From: Occallatibacter savannae
Lineage (GTDB): Bacteria; Acidobacteriota; Terriglobia; Terriglobales; Acidobacteriaceae
Direction of reading: 5' to 3'
DNA length: 64,000 nucleotides
Assembly: GCF_003131205.1 (NCBI RefSeq)
Contig: NZ_QFFY01000004.1
Coordinates: 607,784-671,783, forward strand
The position numbers and the translations under genes are program-made. Positions 59,776-64,000 of this stretch are shown piece after piece; position 1 is the stretch's first letter; each line of letters opens with the position of its first letter. The notes below the pieces were generated by a model. That model searched no databases and was not told the DNA's origin. It saw nothing but the letters and a program-made list of their open reading frames with translations.

Positions 59776-61074
59776 ATGAAGCTTCGTGTGCAATCTGCTG
59801 TTCTAGCTTTGTTTCTCGTCGCAACAGCTTCATCGTTGGTGTCGCAATCGGAGAAGAAGACAACGCCGGGAGGAGGACCTGGAGGTCTGGCGCAGTCGAC
59901 GTTTGTTTCGCACCGGCTGGGAACGGATCACGCCGAGGCGGTCACGACGATCGACATGAACGGCGATGGTTTCGCGGACATTCTGAGCGGAGCTTACTGG
60001 TATGAGAATCCTGGGGCGAAGGGCGGCGAGTGGACGAGGCATCAATACCGGGAGGTCAGTATTACCGGTGAGTTCGTTGCGGACTGCGGTGAATGGGCGA
60101 TTGATGTGAACCATGATGGCGCGCTGGATGTCGTGACCGCAGCGTGGCAGACGAATGGGGTCGTCTGGTACGAGAATCCCAAGCAGGCCGGGGCCGAATG
60201 GAAGAAGCACTTCATCACGGACAGCTATGACACGGAAGGCGGCGTAATGGCCGATATCAACGGTGATGGCGTGCCGGACCTGATCTTTGCGCATTACAAC
60301 CACGGAGGGCTGATCTGGATCGACTTCGCCGGAGCGGAGCCAAAGGTGCATCGCGTGGGAGACAAGGAGATGGATGGTCACGGCGTCGGCGTCGGCGATA
60401 TCGATGGAGACGGAATGGCGGATATTCTCACGCCGAATGGATGGCTGAAGCAGGTGGATGCGAACAAGGGGAATTGGGAGTGGCATCCGGACTGGCAGCT
60501 GGGCGATGCGGGATTTCCGATTGTCGGCTACGACGTGAACAATGACGGAAAGATGGACATCATCTACGGCGAAGGACACAGTTACGGACTTTACTGGCTG
60601 GAGCAGATCGGCGAAGGCGATACGCGTCACTGGGTAAGGCGAGCGATCGACGAGTCGTTCTCGCAAGCGCATGCGCTGAAACTGGTGGACATCGATGGCG
60701 ATGGCGAGCCGGAACTACTGGCGGGAAAGCGGTATCGAGGGCACAACGGGCACGATCCGGGATCGTACGATCCGCTGGTCATCTACTACTACAAGATCGA
60801 TCGCAAGACGGGAACGTTCAGCCGCTATCCGGTGAGCGTGGGCGGAACAGCGGGAGCGGGAACGCAGTTTGTTGTGGAGGATATGGACAAGGACGGCGAT
60901 ATGGACATCGTTGTCGCCGGAAAGACTGGAGTTCACTTCTTCGAGAACCTGAAGGTGGATCGAGTGCCTAAAGAGCAGAGGGAGAAGGAAATTCTTCTCG
61001 AAAAGAACTGGCCATTTCCGGGAGAAGGGCAGGAATTGAAGCGGGAAGATCCACCTGGGACGCCCAAGAAGTAA
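59776..61074 (+). CDS. Secreted FG-GAP/VCBS repeat protein with seven calcium-type loops
   Basis: A 432-residue protein with an N-terminal signal peptide (about 1-24). Seven DxDxDG-type loops are spaced fairly evenly: DMNGDGFAD, DVNHDGALD, DINGDGVPD, DIDGDGMAD, DVNNDGKMD, DIDGDGEPE and DMDKDGDMD. This is the FG-GAP pattern of integrin-like seven-bladed propellers, with calcium bound in each loop. In this phylum such proteins are usually extracellular or surface bound. The ligand is unknown. Confidence 0.88.
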   Translation: MKLRVQSAVLALFLVATASSLVSQSEKKTTPGGGPGGLAQSTFVSHRLGTDHAEAVTTIDMNGDGFADILSGAYWYENPGAKGGEWTRHQYREVSITGEFVADCGEWAIDVNHDGALDVVTAAWQTNGVVWYENPKQAGAEWKKHFITDSYDTEGGVMADINGDGVPDLIFAHYNHGGLIWIDFAGAEPKVHRVGDKEMDGHGVGVGDIDGDGMADILTPNGWLKQVDANKGNWEWHPDWQLGDAGFPIVGYDVNNDGKMDIIYGEGHSYGLYWLEQIGEGDTRHWVRRAIDESFSQAHALKLVDIDGDGEPELLAGKRYRGHNGHDPGSYDPLVIYYYKIDRKTGTFSRYPVSVGGTAGAGTQFVVEDMDKDGDMDIVVAGKTGVHFFENLKVDRVPKEQREKEILLEKNWPFPGEGQELKREDPPGTPKK

Positions 61075-61498
61075 GTGTAGGTAAACAGATGACTTAAATT
61101 CTGGAGAGGAGCAGTCCGAAATAGGCCGTTGTCGGTTTGCGATCGCCAGGAGGGTAGGCCGGGGTATTTTTCCACAGGCCTAGGAAGCTGCTCCGAAAAT
61201 AATTCTGCGGCCAGGGGGCAACGTTTCATCTAGAGCCGCATCTGACTTAGTAATTAGCAGAGGCTTCCTCGAATTTGGCCCATCCAAGAAAGGTTATCTA
61301 CTTCCTTTGAGGGTCTTAACGGACCCCATCTCTCGACCCCTTCAGGACCTTCCCTCCTATAATGCCTCTCGAGCGGGCCCGCTGGAAAGCGGGCCCATTC
61401 GCTCGTTTGGGCCAAATATCCGCCTTCGCTACAGCTTCCGCCTACGCTAAAGCTTCGGCGCGACGGGTCCGCATGCGCTCGCCGCTACAATCGAAAGC
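61075..61498. other. Intergenic region before pgeF with a TATAAT box and hairpin
   Basis: No gene is supported in 424 bases. A perfect TATAAT lies at 61358-61363, with a TCGACC-like -35 at 61333-61338 (19-base spacer). Seven bases after TATAAT a hairpin begins: GAGC plus an 8-base-pair GGGCCCGC/GCGGGCCC stem with loop TGGAAA, then GCTC (61371-61404), followed by GTTTGGG. A second -10-like TACAAT (61486-61491) sits next to the pgeF start. Confidence 0.5.
61371..61404 (+). ncRNA. Hairpin just downstream of a consensus -10 box (attenuator or small RNA candidate)
   Basis: The stem GGGCCCGC (61375-61382) with GCGGGCCC (61389-61396) is flanked by GAGC and GCTC. It would form within the first bases of a transcript started from TATAAT 61358-61363. 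It could stop transcription early or protect the RNA 5' end. Without a T-tract directly after the stem it is not a standard terminator. Confidence 0.4.
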
Positions 61499-62578
61499 GT
61501 GACGCGATCCAAAACTTCCTCTCTCTCACAAACCGAGCAGAATCTTCAAGAAATCGATAAAGACTTTGCGACGGCGGGACTGGTGCGCCATCGAAGGGGT
61601 ACGCCGGGGGGCATTGCGGCGAAGCTCCGCAGCGGCCGGAAGAATGCCTCCGCGAAAGAGGAGCTGGCGGGAGCAGCGCCGGCGACGGTGGGTTTTCCGA
61701 ACGGCGTCGAGTTGCTCCAGGTCCCGGGTTGGGTCGAAAACAAAGCACTGAAAAAGTGGCTGTGGCATGGATTCAGCACCAGGCGCACGGGGGTGAGCCG
61801 GGCGTATTGCGCCGAGGACGGGCCGGGGGACCTGAATCTCGGGTTTACTGCGGCCGATCGCCGCGAGGACGTGAAACAGAACCGGCGGCTGCTGGCAGAG
61901 GCGGTAACGGGCAAGGAACAAACTCCGATCATTGCGGTGCGGCAGTTTCACTCAAACCTAGTTGTCGTCGCCGACAGGCGCGACGTGAAGCGGGCGACGC
62001 CGCGGAAGGCGGACGGTGTGATCTCGGCCGTGCCGGGGTTGCTGGTCGCGATTCAGACGGCGGACTGCATTCCGGTGCTGGTGGCGGACCGGAAGCAGAG
62101 GGTGGTTGCCGCGTTCCATGCCGGCTGGCGAGGCACGGTGAAGCGCATCGTCGAACTTGGCGTGGGCCGCATGCGAGTTGAGTTTGGCAGCAGGCCTGCG
62201 GATCTTGTCGCGGCCATAGGCCCCGGGGCTGCGCAATGCTGCTACGCAGTTGGCGAGGAGCTGCTGTCGGAGTTCGAGTCGCAATTCAGCTACGCGCGGG
62301 AGCTGTTTCGCGAGGTGTTCGATTCGGATCCGGTCCGGACGAGATATCCAATGCTGTTCATGACGCAGCGCGCTCCCGGGCATTCGCCGATCGGGCCGCA
62401 ATTGCATCTCGATCTGATCGAGGCCAATCGCAGGCAGTTGCTGGATGCGGGCGTGAAGGCGTCGGCCATCAGCACGACTGGCGGCTGCACGAATTGCCAT
62501 ACGGATCTGTTTTTCTCGCACCGCGCCTCGCGGGGGCACGCGGGGAGGATGATGAGCGTGATCGGAGTGCGGCCGTAA
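61499..62578 (+). CDS. pgeF: Peptidoglycan editing factor / polyphenol-oxidase-like protein (YfiH/PgeF family)
   Basis: A 359-residue protein from GTG 61499. Residues of about 85-359 form the laccase-domain (DUF152) fold. The zinc site is H151 (RQFHSNLVVV), C190 (QTADCIPVL) and H207 (AAFHAGWRGTV), with AIGPGAAQCCYAVG and a C-terminal STTGGCTNCHTDLFFSHRAS also conserved. Family members remove wrong amino acids from peptidoglycan precursors, or act as purine nucleoside hydrolase/deaminase-type enzymes. The first 65 residues are an unusual basic extension. There is no Shine-Dalgarno, and TACAAT ends seven bases before the start. Confidence 0.9.
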   Translation: MTRSKTSSLSQTEQNLQEIDKDFATAGLVRHRRGTPGGIAAKLRSGRKNASAKEELAGAAPATVGFPNGVELLQVPGWVENKALKKWLWHGFSTRRTGVSRAYCAEDGPGDLNLGFTAADRREDVKQNRRLLAEAVTGKEQTPIIAVRQFHSNLVVVADRRDVKRATPRKADGVISAVPGLLVAIQTADCIPVLVADRKQRVVAAFHAGWRGTVKRIVELGVGRMRVEFGSRPADLVAAIGPGAAQCCYAVGEELLSEFESQFSYARELFREVFDSDPVRTRYPMLFMTQRAPGHSPIGPQLHLDLIEANRRQLLDAGVKASAISTTGGCTNCHTDLFFSHRASRGHAGRMMSVIGVRP

Positions 62579-62625
62579 GACAGCGGGTCTGGCCTCGAGA
62601 GTCGACGGAATCAACAGCCTTACCA

Positions 62626-62756
62626 TCCCCCCGCCCCCCTCCCCATACACCTTGCTCAAAAGCTCCTTGTTTTGTTGGGGTTACGGAATAGCTACCGCTG
62701 TAAGTGTGTCATATCATTGAAGTTGCTCGCAAGGTGTTTGATAACAGAGGGGTTAG
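62626..62756 (+). repeat. Dispersed intergenic repeat, copy B
   Basis: Begins with a C-rich tract (CCCCCCGCCCCCCTCCCC), then GGGGTTACGGA, TAAGTGTGTC, CATTGAAGTT, and ends ATAACAGAGGGGTTAG. Block order matches copy A (46483-46610, reversed), with roughly half the positions identical by eye. It starts about 50 bases after pgeF. Confidence 0.6.
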
Positions 62757-62762
62757 GGGCTG

Positions 62763-62820
62763 AGGGACAGAGGGACAGAAGGACATAGGGACATAGGGAC
62801 TGGGACATAGGGACAGAGGG
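62763..62820 (+). repeat. Short tandem repeat (GGGACATA/GGGACAGA)
   Basis: About seven imperfect copies of an 8-9-base unit, alternating GGGACAGA and GGGACATA. It directly follows copy B of the dispersed element. Such purine-rich arrays vary in copy number by slippage. Confidence 0.8.
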
Positions 62821-63480
62821 CCGGCGTAGCTGTGCCGGGAGGCTCGACAGGTGGCTGGAATTTGAGTTCATGGTTTAAGTATGACGAATTGGGTGCAATA
62901 AACTGCAAAGTCGGCGGAGATTTTTGCCATTTGGAATCAGCGAGTTAGGGTTGGGATTCGTGGATTCGGGGTTGACCGCTATTCAGGTGCACCCCCGGAG
63001 TGGGGGTTTTCGATCCCTACTTCGACAGATCCGGCTATTGCCACGGTCCGGTGCAGGTCTGACGGATACCAGGCACTTACGGAGACCCACCGACGAGGAC
63101 CCGTCTGCGGGACCCAGTGGGCCTTTCTTCGTTTTGGGGCCTAGTTCGTGAAGTTCGGTGACGGTGTCCTGAAGGTGTGCGAGGGGAATGCCGCTGGCCT
63201 CTGCGAATTCGCGGAGGACGGACTGCTGGCGGTCCAGTGTCGGCGGTGGCGGCTGGGGATCTTCGAGCCAGGAGATGGCTCCGGCGGCGGGGTTTCTTCT
63301 CGGGCGGGGGTGCGTTGGGCGGGGTCGGAGTCGAAGAGCGGGTGCACGGATGAGAATACCGAGGTCGTGGTCGCGCCGCACGACCACAATAGCTTGCGGT
63401 TTACTTTTTAATAACTTCCGAGTGGCCGATCACTCGCCAGAAGCGAGCAATTAGACTGCAACAGGGAGCGTTGTTGCCGA

Positions 63481-63981
63481 GTGGACGCACTTCTTCTCCA
63501 AACAAAGATTGAGAGAGCCAAGGAGTTGGTCCGCGCTCGCGATATGGCCGCAGCCGCACTGCTGGCGGATGAGTTGACCAGTTCTCACACGGAAGACATT
63601 CGAGTCTGGGTTCTTCGTGGCTACGTTAATGAATCGGTCAACGATCATGCTGCCGCTGTTTCAGATTTGAATCGCGCACTTGATCTGACCTCGGATGAAC
63701 CTCACCTGTTTTTTACTCGTGGGAGGTACCGCTTCCAGCTTGATGACAACGCGGGCGCTGCAGATGACTTTACCTCTGGGTTGAAACTCTGCGACAGGCT
63801 CGGTAACGATTACTACCGCGAAGCATTGCACTTCTGGAGAGCCGAGACATTGATCCGCCTAGGCAAGCTGAACGATGCTTTACAGGACCTCGCTCACGTT
63901 AATGATGATCACCGTATGTGGACCTACAAGCTTCGTACAAAGCAGGACTTGTTGCGAGACTGCCAACGCACAAAAGCCTGA
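63481..63981 (+). CDS. Small TPR-like repeat protein
   Basis: A 166-residue all-helical protein from GTG 63481. About three tetratricopeptide-like pairs are visible: residues of about 5-35, 39-72 (VWVLRGYVNESVNDHAAAVSDLNRALDL) and 76-108 (LFFTRGRYRFQLDDNAGAADDFTSGLKL), ending with YREALHFWRAETLIRLGKLNDALQDLAHV and a WTYKLRTKQDLLRDC helix. It has no signal. Codon usage is clearly less GC-biased than elsewhere in the window, and it follows a repeat-rich gap, which hints at recent transfer. Small TPR proteins of this kind sometimes act as immunity or chaperone proteins. No toxin is visible. Confidence 0.75.
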   Translation: MDALLLQTKIERAKELVRARDMAAAALLADELTSSHTEDIRVWVLRGYVNESVNDHAAAVSDLNRALDLTSDEPHLFFTRGRYRFQLDDNAGAADDFTSGLKLCDRLGNDYYREALHFWRAETLIRLGKLNDALQDLAHVNDDHRMWTYKLRTKQDLLRDCQRTKA

Positions 63982-64000
63982 TGATCCCGAGTTACCGGCT

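Larger units (their letters stand above)
62579..63480. other. Long repeat-rich gap with no supported gene
   Basis: About 900 bases between pgeF and the TPR gene. It holds a copy of the dispersed element (62626-62756), a GGGACATA-type tandem repeat (62763-62820), a hairpin CCGGC...GCCGG (62821-62838) and a terminator-like hairpin ACCCCC-GGAGT-GGGGGT followed by TTT (62991-63010). Open frames at 62924-63151, 62983-63387 (minus) and 63148-63411 have no recognisable family and look like chance frames. Confidence 0.6.

Noticed and set aside
62983..63411. Overlapping frames of 134 codons (minus, 62983-63387) and 87 codons (plus, 63148-63411) before the TPR gene
   Set aside because: No recognisable motif, biased composition and no ribosome binding site. 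One or both might be decayed coding sequence, but I cannot support a gene.

Overview
The window is high-GC bacterial chromosome, most likely from the Acidobacteriaceae/Terriglobia (phylum Acidobacteriota). The reasons are: ABC permeases of the acidobacterial duplicated orphan permease (ADOP) type, each paired with a PadR regulator; an Oar-like TonB-dependent receptor of about 1120 residues with an N-terminal carboxypeptidase-regulatory-like domain; and a tandem RNA element before nadA that matches the NAD+-I (nadA motif) riboswitch, known to me only from Acidobacteria. I see no insertion sequence, phage, CRISPR array, rRNA or tRNA.

Layout. 1-2401: a minus-strand run of nucleoside permease, OsmC protein, isoprenylcysteine-methyltransferase-like protein and an aquaporin cut by the window edge. 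2819-8584: TonB-type receptor with a clear terminator, secreted isoaspartyl peptidase, DinB-like protein, rubrerythrin. 8708-12361: divergent S41 protease and SurA/PpiC-type isomerase. 12447-16788: GNAT, HD exoribonuclease, EVE protein, a small secreted protein, aroC, def. 16793-18787: fmt and an rsmB copy that lacks its SAM-binding core. 25233 down to 18791: a tight minus-strand run aroB-ubiE-CDF transporter-OsmC-PASTA-MFS, ending in a frameshifted UPF0303-type gene. 25563-32230: a receiver-like protein, nadB, a tatB-tatC-glutaminyl-cyclase-like-terC run, then nadA under the riboswitch. 32396-36449: DUF2203, ornithine-cyclodeaminase-like enzyme and two lipoproteins. 41422 down to 36459: an arylsulfotransferase-like lipoprotein, then a tightly overlapped type III PKS, methyltransferase and flavoprotein cassette. 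41540-43147: an AroD-AroE fusion. 43319-52566: two PadR/ADOP loci, the second with stand-alone permease-prefix membrane proteins, separated by an intergenic block of repeats. 52750-63981: Tat-exported GH109-like protein, MFS/spermidine-synthase fusion, M3 peptidase, DUF3291, MmcQ/YjbR, a seven-repeat FG-GAP protein, pgeF, a 0.9-kb repeat-bearing gap and a TPR protein.

How it fits together. Three shikimate-pathway loci (aroC, aroB, the aroDE fusion) and both de novo quinolinate genes (nadB, nadA) lie here but are dispersed. Only nadA shows RNA-level control. Three genes look damaged (rsmB internal deletion, UPF0303 frameshift, PadR frameshift). Each could be real decay or an assembly error, and only read data can decide. 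Several genes without a Shine-Dalgarno sequence have a -10 box 7-11 nt before the start codon, which suggests leaderless or near-leaderless transcripts. Two intergenic regions carry diverged copies of the same roughly 130-bp element in opposite orientation.
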